Part shown: one piece after another, positions 45,830 to 62,904 of the stretch | Layout of the letters: every line of letters starts with the position of its first letter | Position numbering within the stretch: position 1 is the first letter of the stretch | Made by a program: the position numbers and the translations under genes | Assembly: GCA_023231475.1 (NCBI GenBank) | Contig: JALJEE010000713.1 | Span: forward strand, 1-64,000 | Length of the DNA stretch: 64,000 bases | Direction of reading: 5' to 3' | DNA from: Seison nebaliae | Taxonomy: Eukaryota; Rotifera; Pararotatoria; Seisonacea; Seisonidae | Notes under the pieces: model-generated | What the model was told of the DNA's origin: nothing | Database searches by the model: none | The model's input: only the letters and a program-made list of their open reading frames with translations

Positions 45830-48800
45830 TATTCGTGACCGATGGTCACTCCTCTGCAAATTATTTGAATTAGTTTCTTTTTATGTCATCTTATTATTAA
45901 AATTATATGTGTGGAATAAAGGAAAGAAATTCCGATAAAACCGGAAGTACTTCGAGCGAAAAGGTTTCGCATAAGATTTTTTAAGACGAAAATAATTACG
46001 TTTAATGGGAACCATTGTGCAATAAGTATTAATTTAAAGGCAGTGTTTCATATTGCGCCTCTATAAATTTATGTGACTCATAAGTGAGTTGGCTGTGATC
46101 AATAATATTCATCGAAAGTAACTGTAACATTATTAGAGATGGTATTAGAACATGTTATTTGGTGAGGGGAATGGTTGTTTGTGGGTTAGTGGAATAACTT
46201 GCAAACATATAATGATAAATGATTTGCAAGGTTCAATGTCGTCAAAGGGAGAATAATAGAGAACCGAAGAGAGAGCAAGATCAAAACTCAACTAGAAGAA
46301 TCTACTACCACTTCATAATTCTCCGACAATAACATTCATTTTACCTCATTTGTCATTCTGAAGGAGTAGGACGAAAGTCTTTAATATTTATTCAAAAAAA
46401 AATTTATACAATCATCTTCCTCTTCAAATTCATTCACATTTATTCCTTTCATCGAATCAGTTGCACAATTTCTTAAGAAAAGTGTTATAATATTAGAATC
46501 CCATCGGTCTCTCATTCATAACCTTCTAGAATTGAGGAACTAAATAGAAATATGGTTAAGTTGCTTCAGGTGAGTGGTTGATGAAAGTAGCTAGTTGGAA
46601 GAACTAAATATTAGTTGGAAAGAAAACGGAGAAAACTTTCCATAAGATATCCGGTAGAGCATAACAATTAAGTTATGTAAATCGAAGCTGCGTGACAATT
46701 TGAGGGAATTGGTGACCTTATGCTTCTCACTACTCCAGTTACTTAATGGAAATTGATGCACAAACATTGAGAAGATGCAAACGAAAACTCCATCGAACTA
46801 ATATAGAGATTGTAAATAGAGTAACAGCTGTAACTAAGAAATTCTCTTTTCGTATCTCGATACATGTACCATTGAATCTTCATTATCATTTTTTAATGTA
46901 GTAGTGCCGATTTCCATTAGGGCTGCGTTTGATAGAAAGCAAATGCGGAAATCTACAAATTCTCGAGATGAAAATTTTACGATCGTCAACTATTTATTGT
47001 GTAGTTCGAAATTGGATGTCGGACTAGAATTCCGTTAACTAGAAAGTTCGATATGTACATAATATTCTATTTATATTATACTCTTCTCATCACTCCAGTA
47101 ACTCGGAACGATTTTATCTCTTTTCTTGCGATGCCACCAAAATTGTAATACGGAATTCGTTTGCACCATTAGAGAGGTCGACGAGTTGGTCTGCCTCTTG
47201 TGAATGAAATTTAATTTCCTTTCTCCCTCCTATTAATATCGAATGATTATCTACTGATTGCGGATAAGTGAAAGATAGTTTTTCTGGGGGATACGGACAT
47301 GCTTCTCATTCCATTCCCGATGAACACACTTACCCTTATCCAATACATACAAGAAATGGAGGAAAGGACATTGGAAGAAATGGAATCGAATGTACAGAAT
47401 ACCAATCAATATGTCACATCTGTCGTCAATCACGACGTATTCCCCGACAGATTTCTCAAGAAAGTCAACATCGACCATGTTTCTTCCATTAAAACCGGAA
47501 GAACTTTAAATAAGTAGAAGCGAAACTATTCTCTTCTTGATATCATCTCACTTTTTCCTCCTTAAACAACATCTGTTGCTTTGGTAGGATATCGGTAAAA
47601 TATCAGTCTTCTTTTCCACAAAAAAATCATTTTACACTTTATCGAAAATTACCTTGAATTATCGCATGTTCATCATATCGACATCTCGTGTTAAGAAATT
47701 ACATACCATTCTTCCCCAAAAAACCATTAGAAAATGATATTTTCTGTTCCATATTTTGGATCTGAATCTTTGAACATCTTCATCCACTGTTCAATTATTC
47801 CATTTCAATCAAATTTCTTTTCCGATGTTCAATTAAGGAGATAAACGTTATATAGAACGATGAATTTTCATGAAATGAGATTATCTCAAATACGATTCTT
47901 TTAATCGTGTCAACAACCTTCGATCAATGAAGATTGAAGTGATTATTTCTTTGAAAACTGAATATTTGGAAGTTGTACGTATAAAGGGAATTTAACTAAA
48001 AATAAAAAAAGGATCGAATTAACTAATTCAAATAATTTCAATGTCTAATATTATCGATGATAATTGTAATTAGGCTGTGTTCTTCGATCGTGTGAATAAT
48101 TGGATGGATGAATGAAAATAAAATATGCCGTTAATGAGACAATCATTAGATATAATCCATTCGGCTGATTTGATTAATATTCATACCTTGTAAATATTTA
48201 TTTAATTTCAATCGTTCTACCTGAAATTTGTATATTTGTCATGTAATATTTTTAAAAAAAGTGAAACAAATTGATGTTCCAATGTATCATCGATCGATCA
48301 CCGAATTTGTGACAAAATTCAATCTGAATGAAGGTCGTTCAAAGTTTAACCGAAAGAATAAATGACTCATATGAAAGTAATTGTCTTCTTATTCATTCAA
48401 AACTCGTTTTCTTTATTCCTTCCCATTTATCCTCATAACTTACGCAATTCACCATTATTCTTCAGTTCCGTTCTTCTCCTTTCATCATAATATGACAATT
48501 ATTCATCCTCATTCTTTCTCATCCTCAATTTGGTAAACGGTTAAATTTGAGTGAGAAATCATAAGAATCCCTCATGAATCAATTAAATTGTTTATTCTTC
48601 TTTCTTCAATCACTTGACGCACAAATGAGAAAATTAGTCGATATCTTCTTCTTTTTCCAAATTAATTGAATTTCCCATTTTAATTTACGTAATTTTCGTT
48701 CAAAAGAAAAAAACGAAATTTCCTTAAATTATTTTCGCATGGAAGTTCCTATCTTTTGTTTCAACTAACTTTCTGTTTCTTTTTATATCGTTACCATGAC

Positions 48801-51236
48801 AACGATTTCTGACATTTTCTTACTTCATTATTTATCATTGTCTAAAAAGGAAGAATGAGAACGAATAAAATTCTCTTGATCATCCAACAATAGTAATATT
48901 ATTTAGTGAATCGTGAAAGGAAACTCTTTTTATTTTCGTTCCAAAACGTCTGTTCCCGTTATTCCATCAACTGGTTCCCATTAAGAATATTTCTTCTGTA
49001 GAAGTTTTCCGCTTCTTTCCTTTCATTCTGAATATCAGGTCATTCAATTATTCTCCTAACGTATAAATTTCGGATAAGATCAACCAATAGATAGGTTTTC
49101 GGTGAATAGAAATGTCAATTCAAAAAGATTCCTTATCAATAAAAATGATGGACGTATTTCGATTTTTATAGGACCAAATAAGTTTTGGAAGAATCAAATC
49201 GTAATATAGATGGATATTGCTTAACAGTTTCCATTTTCTTATTGTACATATTTCGGTATATTTATTAAATATCTGTGAGATTCGAATTTTTTAATAAATT
49301 GGATTCTGACAGCTAAAAAGAGAAAATAATGGCCAGTTCATGATAGTTCAATTGAGGAGAACATTTCAGATGTACAAGAGAAATATAGTTTTGTTAAAAA
49401 GAGAACAGTTCTCCTATGAAAATCGTATGAATAGAGATAAAATAGATATTTTCTCGATAAGAAATAATTCGTAAATTTTTGACAGTTTAATTTTCTTCAT
49501 CAATACTCCCCATAGATTCTATGGTGTAGTTGAAGAGATTATAATATTTGACTGGATAATGGAGACGATAAAAAAAGATGAAAATTTTTAATTTATTACA
49601 TTGTTGACTATGTTTAATAAAATATTTATTGAGAAAGAGAATTATTTGAGGTTGGGAGTTATTTAGCGAAATGGCATGATTTCCTTATGTAGTACAGAGA
49701 GGATCGACAAGTACATAGCATACTCCTCATGAGAAATAAGAAGACTCAACTATTAATAGTTCGATAAGCAAAAAAAACTAATATGTGGTAAAAGGAGAAA
49801 ATTCTCGTTTATTGTTTGCTTCCTTTCACATTGGGTATATTCTATGTGTATGTGAGAAGAATCTATAAAAATAAACTTTATGTAAAAAACCGATACCAAC
49901 ACCCAAACACACACACGCACACACATGTATACACACACATGCACACCCATAGAGGAGATTTACCTACTACCACTATTATTCAGGGATGGTTTGATTCATA
50001 AAGGGATATCTTGTAGACAATATTTCACTTTTGTCGAACCCTGTTTATTCTTGGACGTATGTTGCCATTTGATGTGCTGGTGAATTATTCTTATATCTCT
50101 CGTAAACAATTAGCCGTTGGTCAGCATTGCATATAATGGAATTTATTGGAATTCCCATAGAAATAATTCCATGAGATTAAATGGATGAGATTCTTTTAAG
50201 TCAAGCTTTATTTATTTTCTTTGAGAGAAATTGATGGAATGATGGCCAGTAAACAGAATTGTTTAGTGAAATAATAGAAGAATTACCGTCAGATTCTTTT
50301 TTCTTTCAATTCAATGTCAATTGAATTGATGATCGTTAATGCAAGTCTGAAAATTCACTTCTATTTCTCTTCTTTAATTGAACACGTTCATCGTCTACTT
50401 CTTCCTCTGATGTTTGTTTGATGAAGCGATTAGAGGAATGTGTATGGTTCCTCCCAAATGAACGACTTCAACTAGGTATATATGTTGAAAGAGGTAGAAA
50501 GATGTCTCTATGTTCTGTAAATGAATGATATGTAAATTCATTTTTGTCGAAAAAGAAATGAAAGACGAAAACTTTCTCTCTCGTCTTCCGAAATTGAATT
50601 TGGTCGAATTTATTTCCATTTAATATATTTTCTTTCCTCAATTCATTTTAATCGTTTTCTAAGACTTCCGCATTAAGTGTGGATAACAATCATCTTCCTT
50701 ATCGTTTGGAAATGTTTACGGTGATATTATTTACGATGAGAGGATGGGAGATTGAGATGAATCTCCGTATCAGACAATTGATTGAATCGATTTGTATACG
50801 AACAACTCTCCAAATTGTCTGCATTTGTGTGGTGAATGAATTGACGAAGAGTGGTTCACATGAATAGTGAATGATAATGTTGAATGATGAGGGGGTTGAG
50901 AATGATATAATATTTTCGGACGTAATATGAAATTTATCCATATGAATTATCTTATTATTCTCTTCTAAATAATTATAATGATCATTTAATTTATTGATGT
51001 CCAATTGGGTGAATTAGAAGTCGATGAATGTTGGGAGATCAAATAGAAGATATTCAGAATTTTATTTTTTAGAAACTAATTATAACGAAAACGGACGATA
51101 GAAGACTTCCTTCGGTACTTCTATGACAATGCAAAGGTCAATCCATAACACTATTACTTACTATTGAATTATTATTGAATATTATTATCTATTGAATTAT
51201 TATAAAAAATTATAAAATAATAAATTCCAAATTTCT
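45830..51236. other. Long non-coding stretch upstream of enabled
   Basis: No gene was recognised in 5.4 kb. Overlapping short frames at 47251-47517 (both strands) have no domain. A CA-rich microsatellite lies at about 49906-49946. The stretch may contain the continuation of the gene at 44717, the first exon(s) of enabled, whose start codon exon I could not place, and regulatory DNA. Confidence 0.35.
49906..49946. repeat. Imperfect (CA)n microsatellite
   Basis: A CA-rich run interrupted by CG and TGTAT, in the long non-coding stretch before enabled. Confidence 0.85.
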
Positions 51237-54200
51237 ATGGAACATTTTAATTCAACTTTTTCTTTCTACAAACTTTCTAGTGAGGTCAGTCTGGTCCAAA
51301 CAAATGCGGCGGTCGTCGTTTATGATGATCAGAATAAAAAATGGATTCCAAGTTCTCCACTTACGTCGTTCAATGGCCATCACTATTCCTTACAACAACA
51401 ACAACAACAACATCATCATATGAATGGAAATGAAAGTGCAACATTGTCTTCTGTTCAGATACTGAAATTGATCAATATGTCGATGTATAGGATATTGGCA
51501 CATCGATTGGATGATCATGAGGTTATTATCATTTTTGATTTAATGAGAATAAATGATGGAAGACATCGAATGAATTAGTTAGTCAAGAAAAGATTAAATA
51601 AGGAAGTTCCAAAGTGTTATGAGATAGTTAGAAGAATATAAATATTTAAGTTACTTTCCACGCCAAAGTAATCCAGTTGTCAATATTGAGTAAAATATTT
51701 GATCGTTTTAATTGTCTAATAGAAAACTTTAATTATCATCTAATTCCTTTGCAAACGTTTTTTTATTAATTAACGTGAAATGGTAGATCGTGTTGAATTG
51801 TGTTGTTCAACGAAGTATGAAATATCATCAGGCCACTCCAACATTTCACCAATGGAGATCAGATAATTCTCGTCATGTTTTCGGACTGAATTTTGAGAAT
51901 CCCGACGATGCCACTCGATTCGCTTGCTCACTCAATTTAGCTTTGAAGGACATGAATTCGAATAGAAACATCGATAATACTTCATCGATCGACATGACAA
52001 CTTATGATTTTCAAAGACAACAACTTCAAGTGAAACAGCAACAGCAACAAATTAATAATAACAACAATAACAGTAGTAGCAAAAGGAATAATTCGAATAA
52101 TATTAATTGTAATACAAATAATAATAATAATAATAATAACGTTACTTCCACCACCACTAATAATAATACAAAGAATTTTGGAAATTTATCTCCCGGTTCT
52201 AACTCGACCTTAACTAATGGGGTTGCAGGTAGTTCAACTTACTTCCCTAATTCTCATGGTAATAACAATAATAGTAATATCATGAAGAATAATGGAGGTG
52301 AACGTTATGATTTGATGATGAATGAAATTCAATATTTCAACGAGACAAATAACGGTTGTGTAAGAGATACGATGGATGTTCAATCGATTCAATCTGGTAT
52401 CAATCCCGTTTATGAAGATAGTGCATATAATGCTGCTGATGCCATTTATGAAGCAATGAGATCACGTGATATTACTGATCCACAATTTGTCAATGAAATG
52501 ACAATGAGAGATATGGCATTACAACAACGACAACAATACCATTTACAACAGCAACAACAACAACAACAATTGAAACATAATGTTTCTGCTCCAGAAATTC
52601 CTCAAAGAATCTTGAACAATGATCCGAATCGTCATTTATTGAAGCAACAACAACAACAACAACATCAGCAACAGCAACAAGAACAGCAACAGCAGCAGCA
52701 GCAACAACAGCAGCAACAACAACAATATCAGCAACAACAATATCAGCAAATGCAAAAATTGACACAATCGAAGCAATCTCAAGAACAGGCGCATCCTAAA
52801 CAAATGTTCCGAAATGATTTAGATATGAAGTCGAATGTGATGATGGATGTAAGACAAGTTAAGCAACAGCAAATTCAACAGAACTTACAGCAACCATCCA
52901 TTCCACAACGACGACAAGTGGATGTGGCAGATGCCTCATATTTCGATGAGGAAGTAATTTACACAGATTGTAATGGGAGTGGCGGTGGTGGAAGTAGTAG
53001 TAGTGGTACAATAAATGATGCAGAACCACAACAACAACAGCTGCAACCACAACAAATAAATAATTCGAATAATCGTTCAGTGAAAATTAATGGTGGAAAT
53101 GTTCAGTCGTCCCAATATGCCATGTATAATTCCAATACGAATATTAATACATTACAAGTCAATGACAAATCGAATATACCTATCCCATCCATATCTAATA
53201 ATAATATTCCAAACAATCAATCGTTGCCACAACAACCACACAATACGGTGTCATCAATTCCATCATCCTCCCAACAACAATCACATCAATCAAATCAGCA
53301 ACAACAGAATCATATTGCCAGTAACAGCAGTAATAGTAGTAGTAGTGGTGGGAGTAATGGACAATCAGCTCATTCATTCTCATCAGGTGTCAGTGTCTTC
53401 AGTTATTCCTCGTCCAATTCATCAGGTAACATGAGTCGTTTCTCGAATAATTCGGGAAATTCTGGAAATTCATCAAATCCTCAAATGAGAACATATCAAT
53501 TAAAGAATTTACCAGAACATACATCATCTGCTGTTTCATTTAATGAACATGAAGTTATTTCATCATCTAACGAACAAACTATTAAACGTCCTACACCTCA
53601 ACCACAAATTACAACAATAAACGAGACATCTCAGGGTGCTAATCCGCCACCTCCTCCTCCACCGCCTCCTCCACCTTTGCCTAATAATTTGACAGCTGCC
53701 ATTTCTGAATTGTCTTCTAATTCGACTGGATCAGTAGTTGGAGGAGGACCTCCACCACCTCCACCACCTGGTCCACCACCAATCGACATATTTAACGACT
53801 CTCCGATAGTGTCGATCGAGAAGACGATAATGTCAAACAAATCGACAACTCCACAACAACTTCCGCCTCAACAATCCTTTCAATCAGAATTGGCTGACGC
53901 GTTGAAACACAGAAAACTGAAGAAAACTCCTGGAAGTTCCTCACCCTCATCAAATGTTACATTTAATTTTATAATTCTTTTATATATCTCTCCTCTCTAC
54001 TTCTTCTTTAGAATACGACAACAACTAACGGGAAAATAGGTAAGTCCAAAGATCTTTTCACGGAGATGCAACAACGTTTCCAAATTATGAGATTGAAGAA
54101 ACCAGAAGATGATAAACCAGAAGAGAAAATTGATACTCCGAAATCTATACAAACATCCAAAACTAATTCATCCTCCCCAACAACTACTCCCTCACAACAA

Positions 54201-54605
54201 CAACAACATCAACAACATCAAAGGAAGTCTTCTAATACTCTACTCCTTCACAAACAAATAACAGCGAGTAATTCTAATGTTCCATTAATGGAATCGGATT
54301 CTCCGAAGTTTTTTTAATTTTTTTAAAAATATTTTTTCTATTTTTTTTTCTTTACAATCAGACCGAACGGTTCTTTACGTTCTCTAACGAGCGAGTCGTC
54401 GGGTTGTTCTAGTTTATCGAATCACATTCCCTCAACGAACAAATGTAACAGTAGTAAATCAGATACGATATCTGATCAGACGAATGACAACGATATAGTT
54501 ACAATGAAAGATTTACAAAAATTCGAACAGAATATGATCCAACAATTTCGAGATGAGATCAAGAAATTAAAAGAAGAATTGTTCCAACGTTCAATTTCTT
54601 TTTAA
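51237..54605 (+). CDS. ena: Enabled (Ena/VASP actin regulator), four exons seen
   Basis: This protein promotes actin filament elongation at leading edges and adhesions. The first visible exon has the start of the EVH1 domain (TNAAVVVYDDQNKKWIP), but a TTTCTAG acceptor lies before SEVSLVQ, so the ATG at 51237 may be intronic and the true start upstream. The exon continues to RLDDHE (about 51522) and joins at 51788 to IVLNCVVQRSMKYHQATPTF and HQWR...VFGLNFENPDDATRF, completing EVH1. A long Gln/Asn-rich region follows, then polyproline tracts (profilin/SH3 sites) and the EVH2 region: SELADALKHRKLKKTPG (G-actin site), after an intron (53959-54012) GKSKDLFTEMQQRFQIMRLK, and a last exon with the tetramerisation coiled coil (MKDLQKFEQNMIQQFRDEIK) ending at TAA 54603-54605. 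EVH1 carries an unusual 30-residue insertion. Confidence 0.9.
52640..52750 (+). repeat. CAA/CAG tract coding for polyglutamine
   Basis: Nearly uninterrupted CAA and CAG triplets inside the enabled coding region encode long glutamine runs broken by His, Glu and Tyr. The mix of both codons is typical of a coding polyQ tract. Confidence 0.9.
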
Positions 54606-55585
54606 AATGAAAATTTGATTTGATTCTTATAAAAATTATTCTATTATATAGTAAAATCGGGAGACAATTAAATTTCAAGATTCGTTGAAAAGAAATTGAC
54701 AGTATTACAAGTTCCAAAGTTCACTTCCTCCTCACTCAACATCGACAAGCAAGGGAAGATATATGAGAATTCTTTGAGTCATGTATATAAATCTCTAATT
54801 ATGTGCATCTAAACCAATCATTATATATGAAAACAAAAATCAGTTGAATCATTCAAAATGATGAATGTTTAAAAGAGATTTCTTATCATTTTCATCAGGA
54901 GACATAAGAGTTCTTTGAATTCTTCTTCCACAAATTCCGTTTTCTTTTGTTTATTCAACTTTCTTCCTCTTTTCCTTCCTCCTTCTCCTCATTGTTTCTT
55001 TTTTAAGAAAATTTCCTTCAAACAACACAACACAACTCTCTCTTTCTCTCGTCTCTAATTTCAATGGAGATTTCTTAATTTATTTTTCTTATAATATAAA
55101 AAAATTCTAATCATTTTAATAAAAGAAAGACTTTGAGAAAAGTTAAGAGTTTTATCCAAAAAGTAAAAGGAGAAATAAATTTGAAGGAGAAAAACGAAGA
55201 GGAAAGTGGAAGATTGATTCGGATATGTTTAATCCATTAAACTTTTCTAATGAAAGGAAAATATTCAAAAAAGAAAAGAAAAAGGAAGAATTGACTTGGA
55301 AAAAAAGAAGATTTTATAATATATTTTTCAAATTAGATAATTTGTTTACATTTCATGTTAATCGATAAATCCATCGTAGTCTATCATTGACATTGATGAT
55401 GTTTCAATCCGTCGTTAATCATGTCATCGATGGTGAATTATGAAAATGAAATTTGTTAAATTAATCATTTTTTCTTTCCATACAACAAGATAGAAAGATG
55501 AAAAAATGGATAGATGGGTCGATGGATTGATTGATTACTTTACACTCGATTAGTTATATCAGATAAATCATTCGAATTATAATGA
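54606..55585. other. Convergent 3' flanks of enabled and the yorkie-like gene
   Basis: AT-rich, with polypyrimidine and polypurine runs (for example 54950-55060 and 55250-55310) and no gene. The 3' UTRs of both neighbours must fall here. Confidence 0.4.
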
Positions 55586-58861
<3,276 letters not shown>

Positions 58862-61147
58862 TCAATCTAATCGGAATAATTGAAATTGCTTATTCATTTC
58901 TGATATGGAAGTTTGACTTGCTACGCAAATTATTTCCTTCCTCTTTCCCGATTTTGGCCTAGTAATAGGATAAATCCTCCTTGTTGTAGCTGTAGGTAAC
59001 ATGGGAACATCATCAGACTCGATAATGACGAGACGATCCGATTCATCTGAATTTGACTTAACTTTCTCTTTATTTAACGTTTTTTTGTCCTCAACATTAC
59101 TGCTAGATTTGTACACCTTATTACGATTTGTAAGAGGTTTATGTACATTCGATGGAATGTTCGTTTTCTCTTTTTGACTCTTAGAATTCTTTATACTTTG
59201 TAATTTCATCGATAATTTCGACGGTTGGACTGGAGAGATATCGAATGCGTTATCATAAGACAAGAAACAGTTGTCAAAATCATTTTGCTTCTCCTCAATT
59301 ACAATTTTACTTCTTTGAAATAAGATATCATTATAGTTATTGTTGTTGTTGTTGTCATCATAATCAATCTGATCATTAAGATTTTTGAGATCATTCAAGT
59401 CGTATGACAATTGAGATGAGAGATTGTTATTGTTACAAATTATTATTTCGTTATCCATCTTATTGGCTTTCATTAGTTTATCTTTCATAGAATTATTATT
59501 GTCGTCATTCTCTTCGACATCAACACCATCATCGATAATTGACGACGGTTTCTTAATTGGTTGTATTCCTTTTTTTATTACTTTAGTCGATGAAGACAAT
59601 GGAGTCATTGTCATTGATGATGTAGTGGAGAAGTAATTTGATTTGATTTGTTGATGATGATGTAATGATTCGAATGGTTCTTCAAACAGATTAAATGATG
59701 ATGAACTGACGTCATTCTTTTCCTGAAATGAATGATGACAAATTGTCGTTTGATATGAGAGAAACAAAGGAATCTTATATAATAAATACTCATCGATATT
59801 GTTAAGATGGAAGAGATTCTTCAAAAAATATGATCTCATTAAATGAAGTTTCAATCGAAATCTTTGTCGAAGACTTTCGATTAATGGCAGATCCTTAAGA
59901 TTATTTTCCATCAATCTTGAAATTAATCGTTGCACAAGTTTCTTCACTTGCATCTGCTTATATCTCTTTAATGGTCGAATGGAAGTATGATGGTTAGTAA
60001 TCGATTTAATCAGGTTCAAATAAATCGTTATCGTAAATAAGAGATCAGATCGATCGATTTCTAAAACGTTGTAAATGATAGAGAGACAATTTAACACATT
60101 TGAATTCATCATATCTTCCGTCCAAGTCCGTTCGATATTTTTATGTGGATTTCTAGTAGAAATCGATTCCAGTAAAGTGTTATGACTTTTATAAAATTGG
60201 AGATGCATCTTAAATAATTCATTCAATTGACATTCTAATTGATTGACATATTCTTGTTGTTTAATACTCGTCAATGAATTGTTCCGACGACTATTCCCAA
60301 AAGTGTTCATGTTCCCATTCAAATCGACAGTAGGTGAAGATAAAGAAAAACTTTTGAAAAATAATTTCATTTCATTCACCACTGACAACATTAAACGGAA
60401 ATTACCAGCCACTTTTTGCATAATCGTCAAATAATTTGACGAATAATAATGAAAGAAGATGAGAATATGATAATTCATCGTCTTCTTCATAAATCTTCCT
60501 CTCTTACTCAGAATGGAGACATTGTCATAAAAACGTTTTAAAAGATTCGAATGATATGTATCTATCGAGTTCCTCAAATTAACTGATGATTCTCCAAACA
60601 CTTTCACGTCCATTTCAATTCTACCAATACAATTCTTATAAATATTTTCGATGTTTGTCGAAGTTCTTCGAACTTCATTTTCATGACCCTTCTCAAATTG
60701 GAGGAGACATGATGAATGAAGAATCTTTACTATGAATTGTAAACGATCGTTTAATGCTTGAATCAGAATTAGATAAGATTTTAAGAATTTCATCCAATCT
60801 TCATACATCGGAATGATCACTTCGCCATTCGACCAATGGACATTAATAGACAGCGAATTCGAAAATCTCATTGTTACAAAGTCACTACAATAAGCGACGA
60901 ACCGATCCCACTCATTCGAACTAACTGTAGCAACTTTTAATTCATTCTTCTTCTTTTCCTCATGTTCAGTTTTCCGACTTTTATGCGTTCCTCGCAGAAT
61001 TCTACTGTTGTTATTGTACGAGATGCCAAATGTGAATTTTTTAGATTTTTTCTTTTGTGTTTTCCCTTCTAAATCGCGTGGTGGTGATGGAGCATTATAT
61101 GATTTATTCCTTAATTGTTTCTTAGATTTCCGATTTAATCGTTTCAT
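58862..61147 (-). CDS. Large unrecognised protein, helical middle and disordered tail
   Basis: An open frame of about 761 codons runs from the first ATG (about 61147, MKRLNRKSKKQ) to TGA 58862. The first 75 residues are strongly basic (KKQLRNKSYN, KKKSKKFTFG), which could be a nuclear or membrane-binding signal. Residues about 80-450 are mostly long helices (YEDWMKFLKSYLILIQALND, MKLFFKSFSL, KQMQVKKLVQRLISRLMENN), suggesting a helical bundle. The last 300 residues are disordered with Asn and Asp runs (DDNNNNNNYND) and Lys/Ser-rich segments. The helical part might be a BAR-like or scaffold fold, but I cannot name a family. No introns are evident over 2.3 kb, although undetected in-frame introns are possible. 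Confidence 0.55.
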   Translation of the reverse strand: MKRLNRKSKKQLRNKSYNAPSPPRDLEGKTQKKKSKKFTFGISYNNNSRILRGTHKSRKTEHEEKKKNELKVATVSSNEWDRFVAYCSDFVTMRFSNSLSINVHWSNGEVIIPMYEDWMKFLKSYLILIQALNDRLQFIVKILHSSCLLQFEKGHENEVRRTSTNIENIYKNCIGRIEMDVKVFGESSVNLRNSIDTYHSNLLKRFYDNVSILSKRGRFMKKTMNYHILIFFHYYSSNYLTIMQKVAGNFRLMLSVVNEMKLFFKSFSLSSPTVDLNGNMNTFGNSRRNNSLTSIKQQEYVNQLECQLNELFKMHLQFYKSHNTLLESISTRNPHKNIERTWTEDMMNSNVLNCLSIIYNVLEIDRSDLLFTITIYLNLIKSITNHHTSIRPLKRYKQMQVKKLVQRLISRLMENNLKDLPLIESLRQRFRLKLHLMRSYFLKNLFHLNNIDEYLLYKIPLFLSYQTTICHHSFQEKNDVSSSSFNLFEEPFESLHHHQQIKSNYFSTTSSMTMTPLSSSTKVIKKGIQPIKKPSSIIDDGVDVEENDDNNNSMKDKLMKANKMDNEIIICNNNNLSSQLSYDLNDLKNLNDQIDYDDNNNNNNYNDILFQRSKIVIEEKQNDFDNCFLSYDNAFDISPVQPSKLSMKLQSIKNSKSQKEKTNIPSNVHKPLTNRNKVYKSSSNVEDKKTLNKEKVKSNSDESDRLVIIESDDVPMLPTATTRRIYPITRPKSGKRKEIICVASQTSISEMNKQFQLFRLD

Positions 61148-62322
61148 TTTATCCTTCACTTTCCCCTTTTAATGTTCCTCAGTTTTAGGATGTCGATAGT
61201 TAGATAACGATTTCTTCTAATTAATGATCGATCGTCCTTTTAGTCGAATATCGAACGTGTCTCGTGTTTCTTCGTTACTCAATGTTTGTTGGGATGAGAA
61301 GTGTGTCGGTAAGAAAATGATAAATTGAATTAAAATAGAATTTTTCCAATATTTGTCAATTTAATTGAATGAGAGTATGATTTTCAAATCGAAATCGATT
61401 GTAATGTGAAAAAAACGAATAAGTTGCTATGAATTCTGAATAAATTATTCTCGACTCTTATTAAGAATGAAATGAAGAAATGTGGAATATAATAAGGAAT
61501 AATAAGAAGATAAAATATGATTGACGAGCGCACAAATCCATTGAACAAACGAAGGAACAATACAGTGTTAGACAGTAAAATAGACAGAAATGTAAATGTT
61601 TTCTAAAACATTAGAAATCAGCATGAACTTATTGATTGTGAATGAAGAAAAACCATCTTTCATTAACACACACAATAGTGTCAACGAGTGAAAGATGTAC
61701 ATTTGAGAAAATGCAGCATGCTGCCACTCGAGAGAGACAGTCACATCTATCAATTATTTACATCTGTCTATCATTAATCTATGATGCACTTGCTCACATC
61801 AAATTTTGAATATTTATAAAATGCAAATTTTTTCCCATTAATCAGAACGCGAACCCACCATTCAGACGAAAAGACACCAACCACATTAAATCTTTAGAGC
61901 TTTGAATTTAAGTAGAAATGTTGATACAAAATTCTAAACATCCGATTGACTTTTAAGGGAAAAAACTTTGATTTCGGGAAAATAATTTTAAGGAATTCAC
62001 CTAATTCGATGATTGGATATGTGAACCATAAGAAATTAAATGAAATGAATTGTTCGAGAAGAAATGGATGAAAATTGTCCTATGTACTCTCATGGGAAGT
62101 TGGAATGTTTTGCTGATGGGATTATGGATACAATATGTATACTGGTAACACATTACCACTCGCCTATAACATTATGTATGAGGAAGATGTATTTGGACAT
62201 TTACAAATACACATATATACACTTATGTTTATATATCTAATGGGACATAATGTAATATTAAATAAATAAAACTTTTTTGCAAAAAGCTTTCACGTTCTTC
62301 TTTCAGTCCTCATCTTATAACT

Positions 62323-62344
62323 CACACACACACACACACACACA
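62323..62344. repeat. (CA)11 microsatellite
   Basis: A perfect CA run in the right-hand non-coding region. Confidence 0.95.
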
Positions 62345-62882
62345 AATACACATATAGGCCCATGGATATTTGGGTAGAGAGGAATGGCATAAGATGACTT
62401 GATGTGACCGTATTAACAGTGGCAAACAATTATTATTTCTCATCTTCCATCTCTTTATAAATTGGCTCAATAATGAAAGATAATAGAATGGCGGAATATA
62501 TCTCCTGTTTTCTTCGGAACGATGTTGAATGAATGACTCTTCACGTATATCTTTTCGGGTGTACAAAGATATGTGCGTACGAATTGTGGAATAGAGTGTA
62601 TAAATCGGTGTCGAACTTTTATTTCCATGCTTTTCGTTAGAAATAATGTCAGAAAGTAAAAAGTACAAGATGTTAATGACGATAATGATTTCTCTTGTCT
62701 TTTTTATCATTATCGCTTCCATCATCTCCTATTTTTCCAATAATATCAATTGATGATTTGCTGACTAGTCAGACTCTGGAAGAATAACACCATTTATCTT
62801 CTGTAAATAATATTTTTCTTTCAATATCTCCCCTCTCATTTTTACTACACATATACATGTACATATATACGTATATACACAG

Positions 62883-62904
62883 ATATATATATATATATAT
62901 ATAT
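62883..62904. repeat. (AT)n microsatellite
   Basis: A perfect AT run within a TATA/CA-rich neighbourhood (62845-62905). Confidence 0.9.

Noticed and set aside
47251-47517. Overlapping short frames on both strands
   Set aside because: No domain and mutually exclusive; nothing favours either.
52490-52765. Minus-strand Val/Ala-rich hydrophobic ORF
   Set aside because: It is the complement of the CAA/CAG polyglutamine tract of enabled; simple-repeat artefact.
53631-53840. Minus-strand polyglycine ORF
   Set aside because: Complement of the polyproline tracts in enabled.
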